Virus record (IMG/VR): IMGVR_UViG_3300033979_000560
Coordinates: 1-21,103 of that record
Origin: a virus
DNA: 21,103 nt
Reading direction: 5' to 3' (one strand)
In this document: positions 1 through 6,179 of the stretch, piece after piece
Numbering within the stretch: the stretch's first letter is position 1
Layout: every line of letters begins with the position of its first letter
Made by a program: the position numbers and the translations under genes
The notes under the pieces: generated by a model
Told to the model about the DNA's origin: nothing
The model's input: the letters and a program-made list of their open reading frames with translations, nothing else
Databases searched by the model: none

Positions 1-121
1 CAGACAATGACTCGGTAAATAGTTCGTCAAACTCTACCTGTTGTTGAAATTGCTGGATCTGCAGGTCCAGGTTTTGGTCCTTGCTGCTGACCCGGCCATA
101 ACAAAGCTGATAGTGCGCCAT
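1..121 (-). CDS. Serine recombinase (DNA invertase/resolvase), N-terminal 40 residues, cut by window edge
   Basis: The gene runs off the left edge and only its start is visible. The peptide contains YGRVSSKDQNLDLQI followed by a short spacer and FTESLS. This matches the N-terminal catalytic domain of Hin/Gin/Tn3-type serine recombinases (usual pattern Y.RVST.DQN.DLQ ... F.DKLS). The catalytic serine would be the first Ser of RVSS. The ATG at 119-121 is preceded by a strong GGGGGAGG ribosome binding site about 8 bases upstream, and an in-frame extension is blocked. In Mu, P1 and related phages an invertase gene follows the tail-fibre genes and flips them to change host range, and this gene has the same position. 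It could equally be a resolvase or transposon recombinase, because the DNA-binding end is not visible. Family is fairly sure, function less so. Confidence 0.8.
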   Translation of the reverse strand, partial: MAHYQLCYGRVSSKDQNLDLQIQQFQQQVEFDELFTESLS

Positions 122-247
122 GGGTTATGCCTCCCCCATGACTAGCCTACTATGGCGCTACCAGCTAAGGGGTGCCATAACATAACCTGCAAAGAGGATG
201 TGTCATGGCGCTACCGGGCATCCTAAGGCCAGTAATGGAGCTAGGCA
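122..247. other. Non-coding spacer with short direct repeats
   Basis: This gap separates the divergent recombinase and 90-aa genes. ATGGCGCTACC occurs at 152-162 and again at 205-215, each followed within about ten bases by CTAAGG, and a looser copy (ATGGAGCTAGG) sits at 235-245. The repeats could be recombinase or regulator sites. The second copy also begins a possible 16-codon ORF (205-255) with a GAGG ribosome binding site that overlaps the start of the 90-aa gene. No convincing sigma-70 promoter was seen. A degenerate relative of the phage-type promoter motif lies at 165-180 on the minus strand. Confidence 0.4.
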
Positions 248-520
248 ATGGTTGAATGGCATGGCGAACGGTTCGATGACTACAACACGCCAAAGCGTAC
301 CCCCAACCATCCTACCCATAGCCATGCCGTACTGGTCCGCCATGATGGCGTGATCCGGCTAGTGCGCTTTGGGGCCCAGGGTGCTAAGGGTTCACCCAAG
401 AAAAAGGGCGAGTCAGCCGCATGGAAGGCCCGTCGCCTAGCCTGGTATGCCAGGCATCGCCAGAACATTGCTAGAGGCCCGCTGTCGCCTGCCTGGTGGG
501 CCGCTAAGGTGAAATGGTAG
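248..520 (+). CDS. Small conserved-looking phage protein (90 aa), function unknown
   Basis: A basic protein with RLVRFGAQGAKG in the middle and a C-terminal half rich in Arg, His and Trp (ARRLAWYARHRQN ... PAWWAAKVKW). The layout of KLVRFG..G, a Lys/Arg-rich helix, YxxRH and a final W..W/Y resembles a family of small viral proteins that I recall as DUF5754-like. That link is from memory and unverified. GGAG lies 7 bases before the ATG at 248. It is on the opposite strand from the tail genes, and its 3' end overlaps the end of the 169-aa gene by 17 bases, so it is another plus-strand insert at the edge of the late operon. No catalytic motif is visible, and the basic C-terminus would suit nucleic-acid binding. 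Confidence 0.55.
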   Translation: MVEWHGERFDDYNTPKRTPNHPTHSHAVLVRHDGVIRLVRFGAQGAKGSPKKKGESAAWKARRLAWYARHRQNIARGPLSPAWWAAKVKW

Positions 521-1013
521 CCGCTATAGTGCCATCCTCGCTGACCACCAGGGGAATGTCATTATCAATGGCTAGCTGGTTCAGGCCGTCGATCTGCGCC
601 TCGGTGAAGCTATAGCTATGGTGGTTCCATAGCGCTATCAAAGGCTCCGGGTCACCCGCGGCGGCACCATTGCGCAGGGTTTGCAGTCGGCCCACCAGGG
701 CCGGGAATAACGGGTTAGTGGCCAGGATAGCGAGGATGTCGATGTCAGCCACCAAGCTATCGGCCATAGCGCCCCAGTTGGGCACCACCGGCGGGGGTGG
801 GGGCGGGGGTGACTCTTGCCAGGTGTTGGTAGCGCTGTCCCAGTAGGCCGTATCGCTGGGGCGTTCCGGCTTTAGCTGAATGGCGGTGCCGTCGTAATAG
901 AGGTCGTCGCGGCTAGCGTCTGGCCCTTCGACCAAGGAAAAGCCAGTCGGAGTGCCAACGTCAAGGCTGTCAGAGGTGCCAACAATTTGATTATCTTGAA
1001 TCCAATAGTACAT
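504..1013 (-). CDS. Tail-fibre-associated protein with polyproline hinge (169 aa)
   Basis: The N-terminal ~75 residues (YYWIQDNQIVGTSDSL ... PSDTAYWDSATNTWQ) look like the short beta-rich head found in fibre-tip and fibre-assembly proteins. A run of seven prolines near residue 70-77 then joins a helical C-terminal domain (about 80-169) rich in Leu, Ile and Asp. It starts one base after the stop of the 468-aa fibre gene and is the last gene of the minus-strand late run, where Mu and P2 carry the fibre-assembly chaperone. I do not recognise the family with certainty. A chaperone or a minor fibre are both possible. The polyproline run is encoded by a G-rich tract on the plus strand. Confidence 0.5.
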   Translation of the reverse strand: MYYWIQDNQIVGTSDSLDVGTPTGFSLVEGPDASRDDLYYDGTAIQLKPERPSDTAYWDSATNTWQESPPPPPPPVVPNWGAMADSLVADIDILAILATNPLFPALVGRLQTLRNGAAAGDPEPLIALWNHHSYSFTEAQIDGLNQLAIDNDIPLVVSEDGTIAATISP

Positions 1014-1014
1014 A

Positions 1015-2421
1015 TTAGGCCACCGGTTTAATGAGTCGGGTAATTAATTGGCCATTCTCAGCCGCCTCAAATGGCGTTCGTCCATTGCCGCCTCGGCCAC
1101 CAAACGAACCACCACTGGCGGCGTTCCAAAGGTCTGGCGCTGTTGTGTTAGTACCAGCTGTACCAGAGCTAAGGGTAGTTGTTACGGTGCCATTGGTGGT
1201 AATAGTTGGCGCAATTAGTACAATATAGCCACCACCACCCGCTCGGCCGCCATAGACAGTGCTGGCCGTCGAGGTGACGCTGGCGCCACGCTGTGCATTG
1301 GCACCATTACCGCCTCGTACATTTAAGGTAGATCCATTATTGCGAGTGATGCTAATCAAAGATGATATGTGAATTAGCCCGCCGCTAGCCCCTGATGCGC
1401 CAGCTACAATCAACAGCCCTGAATTTGAGCCAAGCGTCACTGACGTACCATTGCCGCCAACCGCCTCGATGGTGCCATTCAAGATAACTGGGCCAGCCGC
1501 TTCAATAAATAACCCACCGCCACCGGTGCCACCTAGGCCACCACTGAGTGATGTAGCTACATTTGACGCCGCACCGCTAAAATTCCAGTTAGCGCCACCG
1601 CCAGAACTACCAAAGGGTTGTGCGTCCCAGGTATGAACCGGCCCTCTGTATGCACCAATGCCGCGCACAGTATCAACGTCAGCCTTAAAGCTAGTTCCAC
1701 CTGCTATAACGCCCCCTTCAGCGATGATCATTGCCGACAAGAACGGGCTAACAGTCAGCGTTCCTGTTATCGTCACTGGGCCTGAGCAATAGATACGGGT
1801 CAGGCCACTACTTAAGGTAACGGTGTGGCCACTATTGACGGTGAAGCTACTAAAGTAGTACACCTCTCGATCTAGGGTAATATTGGTCAGCCCGCTCGGG
1901 TTGGCAGTAGACACGACGCCGGTGGCAAAGCTACCATCGCCGCCATTGCCGCCGATTAGCTTAATCGACTCCTGGATAGGCTTTACCTCAAACCGTGGCC
2001 TTAGGTCGGTTACGGTACTAACAACCGTCGCTGTCGTCACCACGCTGGCCAGGATGACGCCTAGCAATGGCACGCTGGTACTAACGGCAACAGCGCCACT
2101 AGCATCGACAAATACCCAGTTGGTTGTACTAGCCGTCAGGCTAACGCTACCCGCCGCAATGGCCTGCTGTGCGCCAGTGGCTAGCGTAACAACGCCAGCG
2201 GTATAGTCGGCATTGAGGCCAGTGCCAGCTGTAACCAACAACGTATCCCTGAACGTTTGCCACTCCGGCAATAGCTGGCCAGAGGCGGTACTAAGGCTAG
2301 CATTGGTGATCTTGGCGATCTCGCCATCATCGTCAGGCGTATCGACAAAGACGGGGTTGTTGATAGCATTTAGAAATGCTGCCGTTACAACCGTCCCATT
2401 CGCGAAAGTAGTCTTAGCCAT
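1015..2421 (-). CDS. Tail fibre / receptor-binding protein with glycine-rich distal part (468 aa)
   Basis: The N-terminus (MAKTTFANGTVVTAAFLNAI) is the common start of phage fibre and collar proteins (F.nG.vvta.fLN.I). Residues ~60-150 form a Thr/Val/Ala-rich beta region. From about residue 155 there are repeated beta turns and at least six Gly-rich stretches (GGNGGDG, GGLGGTGGGG, GGNG, GGNGAN, GGRAGGGG, GGSFGGRGGNG). Such alternation suggests a solenoid or a polyglycine-sandwich adhesin that contacts the receptor. AAGGAG lies 5 bases before the ATG. The gene begins 8 bases after the stop of the 227-aa protein and is probably co-transcribed from the site at 3117-3128. Fibre assignment is good; the receptor-binding role is inferred from position and composition. 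Confidence 0.75.
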   Translation of the reverse strand: MAKTTFANGTVVTAAFLNAINNPVFVDTPDDDGEIAKITNASLSTASGQLLPEWQTFRDTLLVTAGTGLNADYTAGVVTLATGAQQAIAAGSVSLTASTTNWVFVDASGAVAVSTSVPLLGVILASVVTTATVVSTVTDLRPRFEVKPIQESIKLIGGNGGDGSFATGVVSTANPSGLTNITLDREVYYFSSFTVNSGHTVTLSSGLTRIYCSGPVTITGTLTVSPFLSAMIIAEGGVIAGGTSFKADVDTVRGIGAYRGPVHTWDAQPFGSSGGGANWNFSGAASNVATSLSGGLGGTGGGGLFIEAAGPVILNGTIEAVGGNGTSVTLGSNSGLLIVAGASGASGGLIHISSLISITRNNGSTLNVRGGNGANAQRGASVTSTASTVYGGRAGGGGYIVLIAPTITTNGTVTTTLSSGTAGTNTTAPDLWNAASGGSFGGRGGNGRTPFEAAENGQLITRLIKPVA

Positions 2422-2429
2422 AGCTCTCC

Positions 2430-3113
2430 TTAGGTGATGCGTTGCCAGAATGTTGCATTGGTTGGCAGGTTGCCCGCGCTCGGGTTAGCACCAACATAGA
2501 CATAGCTGCGACTATCGACGGTATAAAAGACCGCATCGTTATACTGATAAGTGGTCCCGACCGCCCAGTTACCTTGCCAGACTGGCCCGCCCCGCAGTGC
2601 AGCGGCATAGGTGCTATCACTGGCCAGCAAGGCCGCCACTCGTCGTACTGCCGTGTCTAGTACATCGGTTGTTAGGCCAGTCGGTACCAATTCGCTCCAG
2701 TTCACCGTGTTGACATTGGGCACGATAGCCCGAAAGTCGCTGATCGTCTCCTCGGTGATCGTCGAATTGCGGGTTAGCTCCTCCGAGTCGGTGCTATGTA
2801 ATTCACCGGTGTAATATTTGTTGTCGGTGTGCAGATGAACCGGCCCATCATAGGGCTCGCCGTTCAAGAAAAAATAGTTGTAGGTCGTCGTCTCAGTAAA
2901 TAGCTCAAAGCGGTAGGTGGTATTGCTAGTAGCCGATTCAGGAATGGTGATGCTAAGCGCCCCGCTGGTGATGGTGAAGGTTTTGGGCTGCTCAGTATAG
3001 GTGGTATGGGGGCTGGTGCTAGTCACATTGATCGGGCTATCGAGGGTCACCCGTAGCTTAGCGGAGAGGGTGTCACCGCCAGAGTTGCGCAAAGTAGCCT
3101 GGATGATCGTCAT
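2430..3113 (-). CDS. Tail fibre or fibre-connector protein with C-terminal carbohydrate-binding-like module (227 aa)
   Basis: The N-terminal half (about 1-100) is a Thr/Ser-rich beta-sandwich reading like a fibre shaft or Ig-like fold. The C-terminal ~50 residues (GPVWQGNWAVGTTYQYNDAV ... YVYVGANPSAGNLPTNATFW) resemble the small W..Y..gD.V...y......P......W carbohydrate-binding fold found in fibres and chitinases. It follows tail protein I, which is the normal place for a fibre gene. Its ATG is only 3 bases downstream of a phage-type promoter site (3117-3128), so its own message may be almost leaderless. It could be a connector between the baseplate and the 468-aa fibre. Confidence 0.65.
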   Translation of the reverse strand: MTIIQATLRNSGGDTLSAKLRVTLDSPINVTSTSPHTTYTEQPKTFTITSGALSITIPESATSNTTYRFELFTETTTYNYFFLNGEPYDGPVHLHTDNKYYTGELHSTDSEELTRNSTITEETISDFRAIVPNVNTVNWSELVPTGLTTDVLDTAVRRVAALLASDSTYAAALRGGPVWQGNWAVGTTYQYNDAVFYTVDSRSYVYVGANPSAGNLPTNATFWQRIT

Positions 3114-3116
3114 GCC

Positions 3117-3128
3117 TATAGGGTGCCC
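3117..3128 (-). promoter_or_regulatory. Candidate T7-like RNA polymerase promoter, fibre genes
   Basis: The minus strand reads GGGCACCCTATA followed by GGC and the ATG of the 227-aa fibre gene. Extended upstream it is TTAGGGCACCCTATAGG, one base different from the K11 RNA polymerase promoter as I remember it (TTAGGGCACACTATAGG). It lies in the gap after the stop of tail protein I. The start codon follows after 3 bases, which would give a nearly leaderless message. Confidence 0.6.
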
Positions 3129-3733
3129 TAACTAAAAATTGGCGTGTCAAAGACCGGATCCCCAGCAACCGAAAAGCCTGCATAGAATTGTTGGTAGCAA
3201 ACCTGGCTGGTAACATAGACCGGGCTATAAAGCTGGTTCAGTCGTTCTAATAATGCCCATTGGGATCCATTGCGGGCATAGATTAGCTTCACCCTTAGGA
3301 AATATTCAAACCCGCTATCACTGCCTAGGGTATCGCCAGCGGCGCTATAGCCAGCCAGGAAGTCGCCTAGAACATAAACCCGCATTTCTAGCCCAAATAG
3401 GGCGATGATCCACTCTAGCAAGGCCCTGGAGCCCTTCTCCGGCCACACCCGGCTAAAGGCTTCAGTGATCAAGGTGCGCTTTACCGCTACGGGCCACAAG
3501 CTATCCCAGTAGGCACCGGTATAGCCCGATAGCTGGGCCAGCCAGTCCAGGTTAGCCGCATCAGCAGTGGCTGGGTTCAGGTGGGTGGTATAGAAATTCT
3601 GGGCCAGCCCTCGGCTATTGGCCAGCAGGTCATCCCAGGGCAGCGTCAACCAGTCGGCAGCATCATTGCCTTGGTACTGCTGCGACTCCTCTGGCAGTCG
3701 TCCATAGATCGGTCGGTTAGTCGCCCAGCCCAT
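3128..3733 (-). CDS. Tail protein I-like baseplate protein (Mu gp48 / P2 I family), 201 aa
   Basis: The protein has the marks of the family that joins fibres to the baseplate periphery. A central NLDWLAQLSGYTGAYWDSLW (P2 I has L.wLAwql.vd.Wd) is followed by KRTLITEAF and the K-G-(S/T)-R turn (WPEKGSRALLEWII), then a beta-rich C-terminal half ending in VYVTSQVCYQ. Length is normal for the family. Its ATG overlaps the baseplate J stop by one base (TAATG), so translation is coupled. It sits between J and the fibre genes as in Mu and P2. Assignment is from motif and gene order. Confidence 0.8.
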   Translation of the reverse strand: MGWATNRPIYGRLPEESQQYQGNDAADWLTLPWDDLLANSRGLAQNFYTTHLNPATADAANLDWLAQLSGYTGAYWDSLWPVAVKRTLITEAFSRVWPEKGSRALLEWIIALFGLEMRVYVLGDFLAGYSAAGDTLGSDSGFEYFLRVKLIYARNGSQWALLERLNQLYSPVYVTSQVCYQQFYAGFSVAGDPVFDTPIFS

Positions 3734-4908
3734 TAGTCTGGATCCCCCTGGCCGTAGCTATAGCTGAACAGGTTAGCGCCATCGACTAGCTCTACCACCA
3801 GGTCAATTAGGCTAGCGGCTGAATATGCGTAGGGCAGGGCCAGGTTAGTAGCTAGCTGGCTTTGGCTCACAATGCCCATGATCACCGACTGCACCGTTTC
3901 CACGCCAGATAGCCGCACCAGGTATTCAAGCTCCTTAATCAGGATGGTGGCACCTAGCTCCAGGTTGCCAGGCGTTAGGTAGGCATCAAGACGCTCGTGA
4001 ATGTCATCCGCTAACGTCTCTGGGTTTTGGCCACTGGGCAGCTTTGCCACCACCCGCACCGTCACCTCCTGCACATCCACATTGGACGCATAGACCGCGA
4101 TGGTGACATGGCTCTTGGCGGCCAGTGCAGCTTGGACGCTAGCCAGCTGGGCGGTACTGAGCAGTTCACCGCCAGGGTTCAAGCAAAATACATGGACACT
4201 ACCGGCCCTGGTGGTTACCTTGTCGGCGGCCAGGTTGCCAATGGCCTTAGCCACCGATCCATTGCCCAGTAGGGCCCTGGCCTCTTCCTGGTAGTCATCG
4301 GCACTGACCAGGCCACGCCGACGGATTGCCGCAAAGGCCCGGGCCTTAGTCTGGTCCACCGTCTCGCCATCGGTGCCACCGGTAGCGGCCTCAGTATTGG
4401 TGACAGAGCCAAGAAATGAGAGGGGCTGACTAAGCCGGGTGATGGTATAGGCCCCCACATTGTAAGTACTACCCACCGCTGTCGCTGTTGCCGCCACGGT
4501 GCCTGCAATGTTGCCAGGGCTGATTACCAGGCTGGTGTTGGTGGTAAACGAAAGGCCCCCAGTGGTCGATACTTCATAGCCCGCTGGCACCGTATAGCTA
4601 GTGCTAAGGACAGAGGTAAGGGTAAAGGTAAGGGTAACCGAAGCGCTGGTGCCTAGGATCTGCTGGATGCCTGCAATTTGTAGGTAGGCAATAGCCATCG
4701 CCTCTGGCAATTGGTTCAGGTAGTACAATAGCTCAGCGCCAGCAAAGGCCTGCCCTTCGATCAAGGCCCGGGCTGGCGAACTAGGTGCAAAGCTATTGAT
4801 CGCCCCACCACTAGCCACAAATACTCGATCCAAGGCATACTCGACTAGCGTCGCCTCCGTCCTTGGATCCAGGCTAGGGATGACTAGCGGTGTTATCTGT
4901 GTCGCCAT
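3733..4908 (-). CDS. Baseplate J-like protein (gp47 / T4 gp6 family), 391 aa
   Basis: A wedge protein forming the ring that holds the fibres. The sequence shows the family pattern: an N-terminal helical region with RALIEGQAFAGAELLYYLNQL, a beta-domain (about 85-180) with VPAGYEVSTTGGLSFTT, then NTEAATGGTDGETVDQTKARAFAAIRRR. This last part is the signature .G.dgE..e.lr.R. of baseplate J. The C-terminal half contains VTRAGSVHVFCL and SHVTIAVYASNVDVQEVTV, the usual duplicated alpha/beta folds. Length is typical. It is coupled on both sides by TAATG overlaps, to gp25 upstream and tail protein I downstream. Confidence 0.9.
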   Translation of the reverse strand: MATQITPLVIPSLDPRTEATLVEYALDRVFVASGGAINSFAPSSPARALIEGQAFAGAELLYYLNQLPEAMAIAYLQIAGIQQILGTSASVTLTFTLTSVLSTSYTVPAGYEVSTTGGLSFTTNTSLVISPGNIAGTVAATATAVGSTYNVGAYTITRLSQPLSFLGSVTNTEAATGGTDGETVDQTKARAFAAIRRRGLVSADDYQEEARALLGNGSVAKAIGNLAADKVTTRAGSVHVFCLNPGGELLSTAQLASVQAALAAKSHVTIAVYASNVDVQEVTVRVVAKLPSGQNPETLADDIHERLDAYLTPGNLELGATILIKELEYLVRLSGVETVQSVIMGIVSQSQLATNLALPYAYSAASLIDLVVELVDGANLFSYSYGQGDPD

Positions 4909-5258
4909 TAGATCACCAGTCGATATTGGATAGCAGGCTGGGGCAGGCTAGCTAGCTGCCAGTTGATCGTCAGCAGGTAGCTGCCATCTTCATTAACCTG
5001 GCCCAGCACCTCGAAGGTAGCGTCTGTGATCTGTAGCTCCAGCGCTTGCCGGATCCGCTCCGCCACTACGCTAGGGTTAGGATGGGCCTCAAAGGCAAGG
5101 TTGCTGGTGCCATACTGGGGGCGCATGATACGCTCAAATGGCCTGGTTTCCAGGACGGACAAGATGCTATCTCGCACCAGATCAGCATCGGTCGCCGTCG
5201 CTAGGCCACCATCAACGATCCGTAACGGGTAGGCAAGGTCTCTGAGGATTGCAGTCAT
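4908..5258 (-). CDS. gp25/W-like baseplate wedge protein (lysozyme-like fold), 116 aa
   Basis: The sequence matches the GPW/gp25 family: RDLAYPLRIVDGGLATATDA, then RDSILSVLETRPFERIMRPQ and YGTSNLAFE, with a C-terminal strand set ending QPAIQYRLVI. The motif (L..R.GER.M.p.yG..l...lF.p) is kept here in slightly altered form. These proteins nucleate the sheath at the baseplate. I chose the ATG at 5258. A longer frame to 5294 would add residues (MLDPGCPGHTIT) that overlap a promoter-like site and have no counterpart in the family. It is the first gene after the 79-aa plus-strand insert. Confidence 0.88.
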   Translation of the reverse strand: MTAILRDLAYPLRIVDGGLATATDADLVRDSILSVLETRPFERIMRPQYGTSNLAFEAHPNPSVVAERIRQALELQITDATFEVLGQVNEDGSYLLTINWQLASLPQPAIQYRLVI

Positions 5259-5261
5259 GGT

Positions 5262-5273
5262 TATAGTGTGCCC
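5262..5273 (-). promoter_or_regulatory. Candidate T7-like RNA polymerase promoter, gp25-J-I operon
   Basis: The minus strand reads GGGCACACTATA, identical over 12 bases to the core of the K11 phage RNA polymerase promoter as recalled. It is followed by ACC and the ATG of the gp25-like gene, the same 3-base spacing as at the fibre site. It would restart late transcription just downstream of the 79-aa insert. Confidence 0.6.
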
Positions 5274-5305
5274 TGGGCATCCTGGATCCAGCATTATGGT
5301 GACCC

Positions 5306-5545
5306 ATGCTTATCCCCATCGGCCAGCCCATCGACTTCCGCGCTAAACTACCCGCCAACCCAACCCGGGCCCAGCTGCGCAGCGTCGCCCAGATGATCAT
5401 TGCCGCCAACTTCCCTGGCCCCGTGCAGGTGGAGGGTGTTCAGGTGTCTGGCGGCAAGGCCTCTGGTGAATTTGTTGGCGATGGGGAGCGCTACAGCTAC
5501 GAAATTACCGATGGAGCCCTCACCTACGACCCTATTGACCGCTAG
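5306..5545 (+). CDS. Stand-alone KLPxNPT-domain protein (79 aa), member of the insert family
   Basis: A short plus-strand gene lodged between the gp25 and spike genes. From residue 14 it reads KLPANPTRAQLRSVAQMI ... SGEFVGDGERYSYEITDGAL TYDP. This aligns along its length with residues 2-69 of the 279-aa insert protein at 15957-16796 (KLPKNPT ... GIFLGDGVRFNYTVADGAL SYAP). Its first residues (MLIPIGQPIDFRAK) resemble the start of the metalloprotease at 10225 (MLIKIDNP ... IDFKSAK). It thus looks like a stand-alone copy or the remnant of a longer cargo protein. It converges on the spike gene with a 14-base overlap of 3' ends. No strong promoter was seen upstream on the plus strand; a lone TATAGT at 5262-5267 has no good -35. 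Function unknown. Confidence 0.65.
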   Translation: MLIPIGQPIDFRAKLPANPTRAQLRSVAQMIIAANFPGPVQVEGVQVSGGKASGEFVGDGERYSYEITDGALTYDPIDR

Positions 5546-6179
5546 TCACTAAAGGCTGGCCAGCGCTATCGACTGCGCCGACTACGGCTACCTCTTTGCT
5601 GCCGATCCGTACCTTACCGGTGCAGGTGAGGGTGATATTGCCGCTAGCGTCGATGACGATCTTGCCGCCATCCCCTTCAATGGTTAGCACCTGGGCGCTG
5701 ACGATGGTGATGTCATCCCCGGCCTCTACCTCGATAGCCTCGCCAGCCGTCACCGTCCACCCGGCCCCCACATTCCAGACGATGCCCTTGTCTACCTCCA
5801 GGGTGCTATCACCAGGGATGCGCCGCCAGTCATCATTCAATGGATCCGCTTTGGCGTAGGGTGGGTTCACCGAATTAACCATGACGCCGTCATAGACTGG
5901 ATCATGGGGGTTGCCATCAAAGTTTTGTAGCGTCAGGGCCATGCCTACCCTGGGCACAGGTGGATCCCAGTACGGGCATGGCAAAGAACGCATGGCATAA
6001 TCATGGCTGGTGAGGGCAGCCTTATCGGCGGTGGTGGTCCGCACCCGACGCAAGGCCAGCGGGTCATCAACGTCAGTCGTCGTCGCAAATAGGGCAGAGT
6101 CTTTGCGGCCCTCCAGGTCACCGGCCAGCGAGTGCAGCTTATCCAGCCCGGCCAGGGCGGCTAATAATGGGCTATCCAT
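5532..6179 (-). CDS. Baseplate spike protein (gpV / Mu gp45-like, OB-fold plus beta-helix), 215 aa
   Basis: The N-terminal half carries the OB-fold features of phage baseplate assembly protein V: a region around CPYWDPPVPRVGMALTL, then NFDGNPHDPVYDGVMVNSVN, which corresponds to the ..G.p..Pv..G.. loop. The C-terminal ~80 residues are short regular beta-strands (GAGWTVTAGEAIEVEAGDDITIV ... GNITLTCTGKVRIG), the trimeric beta-helix that forms the membrane-piercing tip. I see no His-rich iron-binding tip. The start codon overlaps the hub stop by one base (TGATG), so the two are coupled. In Mu order it sits between hub (gp44) and gp46, as here. Confidence 0.85.
   Translation of the reverse strand: MDSPLLAALAGLDKLHSLAGDLEGRKDSALFATTTDVDDPLALRRVRTTTADKAALTSHDYAMRSLPCPYWDPPVPRVGMALTLQNFDGNPHDPVYDGVMVNSVNPPYAKADPLNDDWRRIPGDSTLEVDKGIVWNVGAGWTVTAGEAIEVEAGDDITIVSAQVLTIEGDGGKIVIDASGNITLTCTGKVRIGSKEVAVVGAVDSAGQPLVTSGQ

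Noticed and set aside
165-180. Further T7-like promoter on the minus strand before the recombinase
   Set aside because: GGCACCCCTTAG differs from the core at several positions, and the start codon is 43 bases away instead of about 20.
5259-5294. Twelve-residue N-terminal extension of the gp25-like protein
   Set aside because: It covers the promoter-like site, has an odd Cys/Pro/Gly composition and no counterpart in the family.
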